Shown piece by piece: positions 48,142 to 60,200 of a stretch of DNA of 64,000 bases. Both the position numbers and the translations under genes were made by a program. The DNA lies in the NCBI RefSeq assembly GCF_000004075.3, contig NC_026659.2:31204272-31268271 (forward strand). The letters are read 5' to 3'. Position 1 is the first letter of the stretch. The number at the start of each line of letters is the position of its first letter. Source of the stretch: Cucumis sativus (lineage: Eukaryota; Streptophyta; Magnoliopsida; Cucurbitales; Cucurbitaceae). The notes below the pieces were generated by a model. It saw only the letters and a list, made by a program, of their open reading frames with translations. It was not told the origin of the DNA and searched no databases.

Positions 48142-51100
48142 ATGGTTACTGCAGCGGTTGAGAATGGCGGAAGCGATATGGTAATTGATGGTAACGAACA
48201 GAAGCCGAAGAATACTGTGTCTGATGGGTTCGATGCGAATTATCTCAAGATTTATTACGGTGAACTAGTTATACATTTTCGATTTGTTAGAAACTTTCGT
48301 ATTGAGTTAATTGTTCCATCAAATTTAGTTTATTTTTCTCGTTTATGCTTTTTTTTGGTACTGGAAGGATGTGAAATGTTAATTCTTGCAGGAAAGCTTT
48401 TCCCGTATGCTGATTTTTTCAAATGGATGTCTTATGGAAATGGTAAGCCCTTGATTTTGGGAATCAGAAACAAAATATTATCCCCCAGAGGAAGCTAATT
48501 AATGATTGTATGTGTAATTTTCCTGCTTTTATGTACTGGTAGATGGCAAGCATCCGGGCAGTGACCAATCATACTTTGGCCGAAGAGAGTTTTCATTCAC
48601 CTTGGATAATGATATTTATCTACGATTCCAATCTTTTAATAATCTTTCTGAAATGGAAATTTCGATCAAGGAAAAATGTCCATTTAAAATTGATATTGGG
48701 CCTGTATACAGTGTGGATGTAAGTGTGATTCTTCCCAGTTTCTCTCATCAGTTTAACACTATCCTTTCAGTTTTCTCATGATTTCTGATGATTTAATTAT
48801 TAACTTTTGCATAATTTGGTTTCAAGTAATCAGATTTATTTCAGTAAGTCAAGGCAACAAGCATTTTGCATGGTTGTTTTGAGTATTATTTGTTTGAAAG
48901 AGTTGTTTTCTGCGAGATTCATCTGTCTTTCTCATACACTTCGAACTTTTCTATTTCAGCCTGCAAAGAGACATGCATATGCTGACGATAACGTATTTAC
49001 TCCAGTGGAAAGGGAGCTGGTTTTTGATATTGTAAGCAGGCTGTTTTTCATGATGCTCACTATATTCTAATTTTATTTAATAGTTAATTACCAGGTTCTT
49101 TTCGTTGAGAAATTAATTGCAAAATTGCCTCCATATGCAGGATATGACCGATTATGATGATGTTAGATATTGTTGTTCTGGAGCTGATGTTTGCTTAGAT
49201 TGCTGGCCTCTAATGACAGCTGCCATCAAAGTGATCCATACTACCCTTCGAGGTAAGAATATTTGCCATATGTTTCTGAAAAGTAGTTCAAGAAATGAGT
49301 ATGTTTGTATCCATTCTCCAAACTATTAACTTGGAAAGGAATGAGCACAGAGAAGGTTGTATATTATCTAATGAAGGTTGTATATCATCTAATGCTAGTT
49401 CTCTTGAGAGAAATCATTTACGTTCCTGGTAGCTTCTCCTCCAGATCCCATGCCTAAGCCTTTATTTTTTTTCACTTTTGTTGAGAATGAGATATTCCAT
49501 ATTGGGCTCTTAAGTGTACTTCCTTCCTTTGAACTTATTCCTAAAGGCTGACTTCAACATGTAATTTTATTCAAAGAGAAGTAGGAAATGTGATATGCAT
49601 AAAAGTTGTTTCCAGTTCTGTTCTGCAGTACTACTTTATCTTGTGGAGCCAGTAATATGTGTAATGGTTATTTTTATTTAAATATGTCCATTCATTGAGC
49701 CTATTTAACAAATATTTTGAAGGGATATTCTAAATTAACCATTGTGGCACTTGACGTTGTCCATTACATCTGAGAATTAAGGTCACGATTGCGGTCCTTT
49801 GATTAGAAGCATTAGATAGTAAAGGGTGTTCTGTTCACTCTCATTAGATACACTTCACTTGAAATTTTTGTTGCAGATGACTTTGGATTTAACCACATTC
49901 TATGGGTATTTAGTGGTCGCCGTGGTGTTCATTGTTGGGTCTGTGATGGAAAAGCTAGAAGGTAAAGCTAATAATCAAATTGTTGAATTTGTAGTAAATT
50001 ATGTTATCTGTAAAGGTCTAAAATTCCCACCATCACTGCTACAGGTTGTCTAATGAACAGCGAGCGGCTATTGCTGAATATTTCCATTTATATCAGGTTA
50101 TACTATGGTGTTATAAATTATTGGCTTATTGGGGAATTTTAGTGTCTTTAGCTATGGAGCTGAATATGGTTGATGTGCAGGGTAATGAAAATAGTCGCAA
50201 GAAAATTTCTCTAACGGGTCCTGTTCTTCATCCATTTCTCGTGTAAGTGTTGCTTAATATTAAAATGTGATGATTCAAGTCTCATTTTTTTTTCTCATCC
50301 AGCGTATGTAATTTTTTCAGGAGATCGTACACAGAAGTTCTCAAGGATAGCTTTGAATCACAATTGCTTTGTAGTCAAAAGATTTTTTCAACTGAGGAGA
50401 GATATGAGAAAATATTAGATATGATTCCCGATGAATGTAAGTGAATATATGTATTTGTCTCATGTAAGTACTGTCAGTATAATAATCTTTAGATACTAAT
50501 AGAGTTACTCTTGCAGCCATTACCTCAGACCTACGGGGAAGGTGGCAAGATAATAGGCGATCCTCTAAAAATGATGTTAACTCATTAAGATGGGAGCAAC
50601 TGAAAAGTCTATTGCAATCAGGAAAACATAAGGTATAATCAACATCTATTCACGTACTTGCAAGAAGTTACATCTCGGAATAGTTTATTCATGAGGAGTT
50701 TGTGTTGTAATGTTGCAGTTTGGAGCCATTTTTGTCCAGCCATTTAGTACTGAAAATAGAGTTGCAGTGATTAATCCCTTTTGTTTATGCTTTTTTTTGG
50801 GCCCTCGCAAAAGTAGCAAAGAAAAATATCTTAATAGGATTCTTGCCACTACATTTTCTAAATTGTAAAAGTAGCAAATTTAAAAATCAATAACTCTGAT
50901 TACCGTTCGATATCACTGATTTTGCCATATTCGCTCTGTCCTTTTTGTGGGCTCGTTTTTTGTTGGCTCATGTTGCAAGTCTATATTTGTCCCTTTTATA
51001 TTTTATCATCTTTTTCAATCAGAACTTGGTTCTTGTATAGTTTTTGTGCACATACAAATATTTATTTCAACACTTACCACGTGCAATCCAAGTAGCTGTA

Positions 51101-54100
51101 ATTGTTATTTTCAGTTACCTTTTCTCCATCATCTAGCTTCCTCTTTCCCCTTCTTCATTTCTTTCCAGCCATGCTTTGTGTGGCTGTCAATAAGATGTGT
51201 CTTGGTGCAATGCAACATATTCTTTTTCTATTTTTAGTCTATGTAAGTATTTGGTTGTGTAGAACTGTGCTACATTTAGTCAATAATTGTGATGTTTTCT
51301 CTGTTCAGGCACAAGGAATGCGTAGGCATGTTGAAGAGATTGTTTTCTCTTTTACCTACCCCAGGCTTGATTCGGAGGTATTTGTATTACCTGACTTTCT
51401 CTTAAGATTATTAACTAGATTTTCTGCTCCATTTATTATTAAATCAATCTGTTCTTGCATTTAGCTTCATTACATTTTGGATATCTAATTGGCACGGATA
51501 GGGATTGCAACAAAAAATTTCAAATTTACTTGTTAGCGCTGATTTTAATTTACTCCCTTGATGAGGCAAGTTTTTTATTGTTCAGGTTACTAAACACATG
51601 AATCATCTGCTAAAAGCACCATTCTGTGTTCATCCCAAAACAGGTTGGTACTGGAATTAAATGCTAATGTTAAATCAACCGTGACTTGCTGAAACCTCAT
51701 TGTGGTCTCAATGTAAAAGACTCCTAAGGTTTTATCAAAAAATAATCATTAAAATGCACTTGATTTGGAACCCTGCAAGTAATTTGATTAGAACGAAGGA
51801 TCCAATTTTTCACTTTTGTGAAGAAAACACGTGGTTACATATTACTGAATCTTACTGTTCCTTTTTATTTCAGGTCGTATCTGTGTCCCTATTGACCCTG
51901 AACACTGTGATGAGTTTGATCCTACTACTGTGCCAACTGTTGCCCAGGTAAAATAACAAGAAATAAATGCATATAGCATAAATATTATGCTTTTCATACT
52001 CATTTGCAGCGAGGAAAATGTTTACTTTTCAGTTTAATACCTGATATTTTGTTGTGATTTAGTATACGTAAGCTGAAATTTGGATTTTTTATTGTGTATA
52101 TATATTTTTTATTATAAACGTCAATAAACTTTAAACTTAAAATGAAAAAGAAACAGAGAAAAAACCTAAAGGGTAAGGGAACGAGGTGTCTCCTTCCCAA
52201 AGCACAAGAATTATCAATCGGTTGATTGCACGAGTGGTGCAATTACAAAAAGGATTGTGAAGGCTATTCCAATAGAGGTCGTATCCTGTACAAGATCACT
52301 AAAATAATTAGAAGAATTACATTTATCTGATAAAACCATAGCATTCCTTTCCTTCCATGATAACGATAAGATTGCCTTCTACATTGCTCTAAAGCACAAA
52401 GGTTTTGTCTTTCAACTCTCCTCCATTGAAAGAATCAGCCACCCAATCTTTAATCGACACAGGCACGCACCGGTTCAAATTAAAAAGCCTCTGGAAATGC
52501 TCCCAAACCCTTCTACAGAAGCCACAATCGAGAAATTAGTGGTTCAAGGTTTCCTCACTTCTTACACCATGCACATGTTGGGAGGGGGATAAATGGGGAA
52601 ATCCACTTGAACTTTTGACATTTATATCGGTACTATCAACAGTCGTGGTCCACAAAAATAACCTAGTTTTTTTTGGAAACTAAACCCTTTCAAATAAAAA
52701 GCCAACAACATCATTAGGCAGACTTTACAAAGAACTTCCTACATAACTTCACCCTCCAGACCAACCGATCTTCAGGGAACAAAGGATCTACACTCCTTCA
52801 GAATAATACTGAGGTTGCTCCACTCTTCCAACTCCCTATCAAAGCAACATTTTCTCAGCTTTAAACCCCAACTAAGGCTCACGAGATTCCACAAATCACT
52901 TTGCTTTGTTAGGCAACCAAAGTTCTAAAACATCAGTTGGTAGCAGCTTTTTCTTTGTGCATTCTGGCTGAAGAAAGATGATAATATTTGTACAGATAAA
53001 CCAAGATATACAGCAATTATTCCATTATTCTTTATGGTAATTTGGCTTTTGTGCAATAACTTGAATTATAATGATGGGTTGCAGCTCCTAGAAGAACTTA
53101 ATGCAGCAGACATGGAAGTAGATAGTGAGAATGGTACGTTATACGATATCCTATCTTTACTATAAATTCAAGAGGTTCCTACTTTAATTGCTTGGGTAAC
53201 TGCAGTACGATAACTCAGAAAATGTGATTAACCAATGCTGTTACAATCTTTTGCTTTAAAACAGACTGGGATAGAACCTCACTTGGCGAATCAATTAGGT
53301 TTTTCAGATCGGCATTCTTACAGCCATTACTAAAATCATGCAAGGTAAATCTTTCTTGAAATATGGAGAGAATATCTGACCTTAGAAGTTTAGATCATCA
53401 TTCTTGTAGGCTCTAAACAGTGTACGGTAAGAACTATGCTACTAATTGGTACAGTTGTATAGTTTGTTTGCTTGCATTTTCATCGTTTTATTATTCGTAT
53501 AGTGTATAGTTTGTTTGTGGTGGTACATGTATTCACTCTCTTTTACAAGGTTTGGTAGCTAGTAACTTTCAAGCTCATAAAAAGATTCTTCAACTATAAG
53601 AAAATACATCAATAGATGAGAATGGTATCAGGCTAGTATTAAATTGAGCATTAACAAAGTGTTGCAGTATTAACTTCAAAGTTGTAAGTTTGATTCTCTC
53701 ATTCCAGATATTGTATAAAAACGGAGTAGCAGTTACAAACCACTCAAGTGACAAACGTCCATAAAAACTCGTTAAACCTCACTCTCTCGCAGCCCTAAAA
53801 GTGTTGTCATTCCTTTGAGCAACACCCCGCCACAAAATAGTAAAACAAGCTTGCCACAAGACTTTCCCTCTATCCTGAAATCGAGAGTTCACATCAACAT
53901 GGCCATTGCATTTTAACCATTTTGACGGTTATTTATGTTCAATTGGATTTTGCCTAAGTTGGCTAAAATGTAGAAAATGCGACACCTTGTACCCACCTCT
54001 TCTAACACACAAAAAAAAAAAAATGTTTTAAACCAATGAATGTTATATATTTCTCAGCCATAATTCTTGTTTCTTGCAGGAGGAGATAGAATCTTCATAC

Positions 54101-54142
54101 AATGCTAAAGTGCAACAGTCGAAAAATTCTCTGAGTTGGTAG
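48142..54142 (+). CDS. POLA3: DNA primase small (catalytic) subunit
   Basis: Sixteen exons: 48142-48259, 48392-48442, 48543-48718, 48960-49031, 49141-49252, 49877-49961, 50045-50096, 50181-50242, 50321-50436, 50517-50632, 51309-51377, 51586-51643, 51874-51947, 53085-53133, 53265-53344 and 54080-54142. They sum to 1353 nt, or 450 aa. This is the catalytic subunit of the polymerase alpha-primase complex, which makes RNA primers in nuclear DNA replication. Recognisable parts are [26 protein letters not shown] and ERELVFDID. The metal-binding acids are in DMTDYDDVR (D143, D145). The zinc cysteines follow at C150, C151, C157 and C160. [11 protein letters not shown] comes next, and YPRLD (D341) supplies the third acidic residue. 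The C-terminus has [15 protein letters not shown]. The start is the first ATG in frame. Introns 10, 13 and 15 carry mobile-element remains. Confidence 0.95.
50805..50935. repeat. Dispersed MITE-like repeat, family 1, copy 2
   Basis: It lies in primase intron 10 (50633-51308). It shares the ordered blocks listed for 38824-39005, including ATTTTCTAAATTG.AAAAGTAGCAAATTTAAAA and GATTACCGTTCGATATCACT. It is shorter than copy 1 and lacks the duplicated GATTACCGT block. Confidence 0.6.
52180..52700 (-). mobile_element. LINE 3'-end remnant in primase intron 13
   Basis: On the minus strand, pieces read [20 protein letters not shown] and then, in another frame, ERKECYGF-like and [13 protein letters not shown]-like segments. 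This is the layout of the zinc-binding (zf-RVT) region that ends plant L1-type LINE open reading frames. That region typically reads E.L.HLFL.CPF...W..F and then WxERNxRxF. At least two frame changes and an in-frame stop (between the TFVL and SNVEG segments) break it. It is antisense to the primase gene and accounts for much of the 1.1-kb intron. Confidence 0.65.
53690..53940 (-). mobile_element. Second LINE 3'-end remnant, primase intron 15
   Basis: On the minus strand a segment reads [20 protein letters not shown], followed by [10 protein letters not shown]. This resembles the KxLWxxxxxAILWxxWxERNxRTFxGxExS segment of plant LINE zf-RVT tails. A stop and a frame change follow. It is a different copy from the one in intron 13, and again antisense to the primase. 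Confidence 0.6.
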
Positions 54143-57100
54143 AGATTAGAGAGCTATATTATTAAGGAAACGCCCTTTTTTAGCTTCTAGAAGTGTTCCA
54201 CACTTTTCTATTGTCTTAGAGTTGCAGTGTATATATAATGAGGTTAACAGTTATGTTACAAGGGTCGTTCTGTATATTATGTGATGTTTAGCTACCTTAT
54301 TGATACGAGGCTAAACAAGTTAGGCATAATGTTTTCATTATGATCAAACGTAGTTTGGATAAATGATGTTATTTTTTTTTTTGTTGGGTTATTTTGATGA
54401 TTTTATTTTATCTGATAGTACAAGGCTCCACCCTTCTCTGAATATTTGATTCAATTTAGACTATTTGTTAGTTATTGTCGTTGGATGACATTTTTATCTT
54501 ATTTTTTATGCACAAAGTAAGTACCTCGACTCACAATGAAAGCCACAAAAGAACCAATGTCACATTTAACACTTTAGTGGACAGATTCTACCAGCATCAT
54601 TTTTAATCACATTGGGAATTGTTGCTTTCATAATGTGAAACCTAAAATTGTCTCATAAACTAACCAGCTTTCCATCATTACCAATGCATTTCCCCAACCT
54701 GTTGGCAGTAATATCCCTTGGTAGAAGGCTAAATGGCTTAGCACGGCTTGCTTTAAAAGCAAGATAACAACTAATTTGTGACATGTTTGAATTGACTATA
54801 AAAAATATTATTATTAATCTTTTTTAAAAATATGGTTTAATATAAATTTTAAAAGTGTTTCAAAAGTTATTTTGAATGGTTGTAAAATGCTTCAATTCTT
54901 TTAAAATGACATTTTTTTCAAAATTAAACATAAAAAAACGTTAAACTAAATAGTCAAAAAAGATTGAAACTATGTTTTTATGCAAAAGAAAAGTTGAAGT
55001 AAATATATATTTGAATACATGTGAAGACATAAGAATAACACCTAAATGTATATAGTTTAACTCAAAGTTAACTAAAACTACATTTTCTTTCTTTTTTGAA
55101 TAAAACAGTGGCATGTATTGTATACCACATTATTTGATAACAACTTTTTATTTTATCTATTATTATGAAAAATTCAAGCTTGTTAAAAAAAGCTTAATTT
55201 AATTGATATATTAATGTAAGAGTTGAATTTTGAGTTATTCTTGTATTTTCATGTGTTGTTTGCTTGCCTAAATATGATGCAAAGTAGCTACGTAAGTATA
55301 AACTTAAAACTTGATGAACAAAGATTGTTTGATCATATATGAGCTTGAAATATGAAACATTTGGAGGAGAATGTTTAGCTTAAACAACAGGCTCCGATCA
55401 GAGGGTCGCTTTGAGGTTATGTATGCATTGTTGGATTCAAATTGTGACCTCTCTTATTGTATTGAATCAGATTTGTCTCCTTTTCTAAGTGTCCGAGGAA
55501 GGATAATATGGCTTAGCAATCGTTAGCGAAGCCAGCAGTTGCGCTCTTCTTCTTCTTCTTCCTCTTCTTTGGAAGATTTGATGGTGTGTTTTCGGGAACT
55601 AAATTTCCATTTCCGTCTCCTCTATTGTGTGTGAGGAAGGCATGTGTGTGTAATATTTAGTTGTTGCTTTATTCTTCGTTCTTATTTTTTATAAAGAACT
55701 TAAAGTAATATTATCTTTCATATATATATATATAAAGTTTAGGTTTAAAATTAATAAGAGGAAAGACGTCTCCAGCCTTCCTCTTCGCGTACCAAGACTT
55801 CCGAAACTCACTGCCGCCCGCGGTTTCCCTCCGACTAACCTCCCTACGGCGCACGTCGTCTCCGGCTCACGCTGCCCTCGACCACTGGTCTGCCTCCCGC
55901 CTGTTTTTCTTTCTCCCAATCCATCTCTCGCAGCTCTCTGTCTCCCCTTAAAATCACGTCCTTCGGCCACCGCCGCCGCCGGGTAAGAATGCTTAAGTCC
56001 TTTTGGGTAAGATTCAGTGCGTGGGAGTGCTCCAAACTCCTTTCCAACTCAAATGAGGTTCTTTAAAATTGTCCCTAATAGTTGGAAGCTAATAGTTGTG
56101 AATTTGGAGTAGAGTAGCTTAAAATTAATTCGAACACTTCTATGCAAAGTTTGAAGTCCGTCTTGGTGAGTGTCAGGTGGGAAAGCTTTGTTCCGGTCTT
56201 TCCGAACTCTTAATTGTATAATACGAGGAGTTTTGGACTCCTGGACTTGTTCCAATGAAGACTTGAGCTTTTTTGGGTAAGATTTAGGTGTTGAAGTATT
56301 GTTGGACCCTTTCGAACTCTTAGCAAGTACTGTAAATTGTATAATACGAAATAATTCTCTACGACACCCAAATGCAAATGCTGTAGGGTAAAGCGGATTG
56401 TGCTTGGAGTCAGTCACTTATGTTTGAAACTCTGTTTTTGTAGTTAGGACCTGATTCGTAGTGTTTAGTTTAAGAGTTAAGGTTTTGGGTAAGGATTATC
56501 TCCTCCAGATTTTTTAAGTATTGATTTAAGATTTCGAGTTGATTTATGTCGTGTTCCTGTTACTTTTCTTAGTTGGGTACCCATTCGGCTTGTTTTAGGA
56601 GTACGATAGGTAAGTAGACTTCTACGAAATTCTGAAATAGTTGTGTGTGGTCATGATTGGCATGCCTCGATGCATGTGGATGTTCTGATTTATATGGTTC
56701 AACACGACTGGATGCTTGTTGTGATGATTGTAAAGTATAGTATGCCTTTGCACCTTGTTGTTACCCTATCTCTATTAGTGCATTATATATCTATGAAAAA
56801 ACATAGTTTTTATAGCATTTCAATATGGGATTTACTAAATCAAGTATTCTTGTTGCTGCCTTCATCACCCTTTTCATTCGCTTAGGAAAAATAACTAAAA
56901 CTAGAGAATATTATAGGAAGAAATTATCAAGAGATTAAGTTGATATTAAACAATAGTTTCTTGAGCAAAAGTATTGCAGATCCAAGTTAGTTGTCTAGTA
57001 TCTCAAACTGTTTTTTTAAACAATATTAAAAATCCTGCATATCCAAATCAAAAAGTCCCTCTAACCCTTGGACTACACTTGTTTAAATGGGCTAAAATAG

Positions 57101-57244
57101 GTGGTCTTATATGGGAGCTTATCTTCCATATCAAACATGTCTCCTCTGAGTTGATTAACAATAAAATCATGTAAAATTCTACATTGGTTCTTTTTGTTCT
57201 TGACCTTCTTTCTCACTAGTCATTCTTTCACAGGGAAATAAATA
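54143..57244. other. Intergenic: primase 3' flank and BOP1 upstream region
   Basis: About 3.1 kb. The left half is AT-rich with no recognised gene. The right half contains a GC-rich block (about 55780-55985) and possible LTR-derived sequence. An acceptor (TTTCACAG, 57233) close to the BOP1 ATG suggests a leader intron. A donor candidate (GCCGG/GTAAGAAT) is at about 55983. Confidence 0.5.
55740..56800 (+). mobile_element. Possible degraded LTR-derived sequence upstream of BOP1
   Basis: A GC-rich block is followed by a GTAAGA donor-like site and by imperfectly repeated phrases. TTTTGGGTAAGATTCAGTG and CTTTTTTGGGTAAGATTTAG are each followed by a TTCGAACTC or CAAACTCC stretch. This looks like the layout of some plant Ty3-type LTR/leader regions. 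No coding domains, primer-binding site or paired LTRs were identified. If it is an element it is a broken, old fragment. The alternative is an ordinary BOP1 leader exon and intron. Confidence 0.3.
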
Positions 57245-60200
57245 ATGAAGTTGAAGCTTGACAACAAGAGCTCGCGAAAGGCATGCAAGCTACAGACGAA
57301 GCATGGTAAAAAGAAAAGCCACGTCAATGAAAGCAAAAGTCAACCTGAAAAGCAGAACGATGTTGAACTAGATTTGGAACAAGAAGCTCCAACTCTAGAT
57401 GAGGCTACAGTACAACAGCATTTAGATTCTTCTCCACCCTTTGATTGTAGCGAGGTCTGTAGGTTTTATCTTTTTAGTGGAAACCTATTGTTTCAATTTT
57501 TGAATAGTTGTTGGACGTTTGTTAGAAGTCGTGTTGTTGTCTTTATTTTAGGATTTTTTAACCAAATTCCGTATAATAATTTTTAGAGTTACTGTTGCAG
57601 GATAATGTCAATGCAGGTGACGATCATCATAATTTAGAGAATGATAAGGACCAAGAAAACTGTGATGACAACCCCTTACCTGATCAAGGAGAGGAGGAAA
57701 GTGATTCATCTGAGGATGAGGTAGGTGTAATTTTGATAGGCACATAAAATGATGATAACTTCTGGAATATCCTTCAATATATTTGTAAATTTGAGTTATT
57801 GACATGGACATTGATATTTTTATCCTTAAGCAGCATGGAGTTTCCTTCTTAAATTTTAATTGTTTGCAGGTAGCTCCTAGGAATACAGTTGGAGATGTTC
57901 CCTTGGAATGGTATAGAGATGAGAAACATATCGGATATGACATATCTGGAAAGAAAATATTGAAGAAAGAAAGAGAAGACAGATTACAATCATTTTTAGC
58001 AAGTGCCGATGACTCAAAAAGTTGGTAAGTTGTTGGTTGTTGAGATCAATTCTTGTCTTCCTCCCACATTACCTTGATATTTATCGTTCATGTGAAGAAA
58101 TGTGTCCATTATGACTATCATTTTATGCTTTTGTAATTTATCTTGACCAGCCGAGGTACTCAATACCGAAACATTCCTTTTGCTTTTGCATGTGACATCT
58201 CAAAATATAATAGTATAACTATAGGTGTACTAGTTGATTACACACAACTTGTCTAATCTTAGCACAATTGTTCAATGACAACATTTGGCCTAGGGAAACT
58301 TTGAGGATATTGATAAATATGCTAGGTGATTGGCTACTTCTTCAAACTAGCATATACACTTCCTCATTTAGTTGATGATGTGTAAGATTTGATGTCTCTT
58401 GATGTCTTCTCAATACTTTTATTCTATTGATGATGTATATAAGCCTTTTTGTCCCACTTGGTTAAGTAGTAGAATTATTATTAGCTCTCAAAGAAGATTG
58501 AGGTACTTTTATGAGAATCAATATGGTTGAGGAAGTGATTGAGAAAGTTATAACATTTTTTTTTGTATTTTGATTTTGAATATTTTATACGGATCATGAC
58601 AAGCTTTTTACCAAAAACCACAACTCACTCTGACACTCCTAACTGTGTTGAGTATATGCATTCAATTGTTTTATGGGGTGTTTTTAGTGACTTTTTTAGT
58701 CTATTAACTTATCATCCATTAGGCGCAAGGTATATGATGAATACAATGATGAGATAATAGAGTTATCGAAGGAAGAAGTCAGGCAACTGCGGAGACTGCT
58801 CAAAGGAAAGGCACCACATGCAGACTTTGATCCCCATGCGGTCTGTAGTTTGTGATGTTTTTAGCTTAAATGTTATTTGATAAAGTATTTCTTGCAACAA
58901 CATGATTTTCCTAATTTATTGCTTTTTTTTTTAAAAAAATTTCAATTGCAGCCTTATGTTGATTGGTTTAAGTGGGATGATGCTAAGCACCCACTGTCAA
59001 ATGCACCTGAACCAAAGAGGCGTTTTATCCGGTCAAAATGGGAGGCCAAGAAGGTAATGGTTTCAAATTTTGTTCACAGATTAAAATTGCTTCATGTGTT
59101 CTACCATTTTAGTCTTTAGCAGAATTTTCTGCAGAATAAGAAATGTTTTCCCATTGACCATAATCATATATTTGATTGTACCAATGTACACTTGTGATTC
59201 TTTCATATTTCTTTCCTTGTATGTTCTTCCATGTTCATTGAATCTTGATTTATCATAAAGGCATTTGCTTACCTGTGATGATATACTAGTTCGATGTTTT
59301 TTGCTCACATTTTCTGGTTTTGGAAAATTCCTAGGTTGTTCGATTAGTTCGGGCAATTCGAAATGGACACATTAAGTTTGACAAGCCCAAAGAGGAGCAA
59401 CAGTTCCACGATTTGTGGGGCGATGATTCGAGCACCACAGAGAAGACCTCACATCTGTCTTACATTCCTGCACCAAAACCAAAGTTGCCAGGTATTCTTT
59501 TAACTGTCTTTCAGATTTTTAGGTGTTTACCACTTTTATCTGGCAGATTGATGAAATGCAAATTAAACTAGAATTATATTGCAATGTAAGAGATTAACTT
59601 ACAAAAGGAACGTGGGCCCTTAATTTCTTGAGATCACTCAGGCTTTAAGCCAATTGAATCAATACCTAACTTTCTCTTCTCCTACCTCCTTTCTTTATAA
59701 CCTAATAGGTAATACCTTAACAAACTCCTTAATGAATTACTAATATACTCCTGTAATGCTATAATATCATTTCTATAATTTATTTGCTAAAAGTTTATTA
59801 CTTTTTGACAGGTCATGATGAATCATATAATCCTTCACTGGAATATATCCCTACTCAAGAAGAAATAAACTCATATCAGTTAATGTATGAAGAAGATCGA
59901 CCAAAGTTTATTCCTAGGAGGTGATAAAGCTTTTTATATAGCCATTAGCTTCTAGTATTATTCATTTTATTTTTATCATCTAGTTATCTCCTTTGTTTTT
60001 GTTGTGCGTCCATCGGTTTATATTTATATCCATCGGTTTATGGTCAGGTTTACATCCATGAGAAGTGTACCTGCCTATGATAATGCTCTTAAGGATGCAT
60101 TTGAGCGTTGTTTGGATCTATATTTGTGCCCTCGTGTTCGGAAGAAGCGTGTAAGCAAAACAAATCAAGATCATTTACTTTCTCAAAAGAAAAAAACCCT

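Noticed and set aside
55689-56047. Arg/Gly-rich minus-strand open frames
   Set aside because: They arise from the GC-rich block upstream of BOP1 and resemble no protein family. The composition is enough to explain them.
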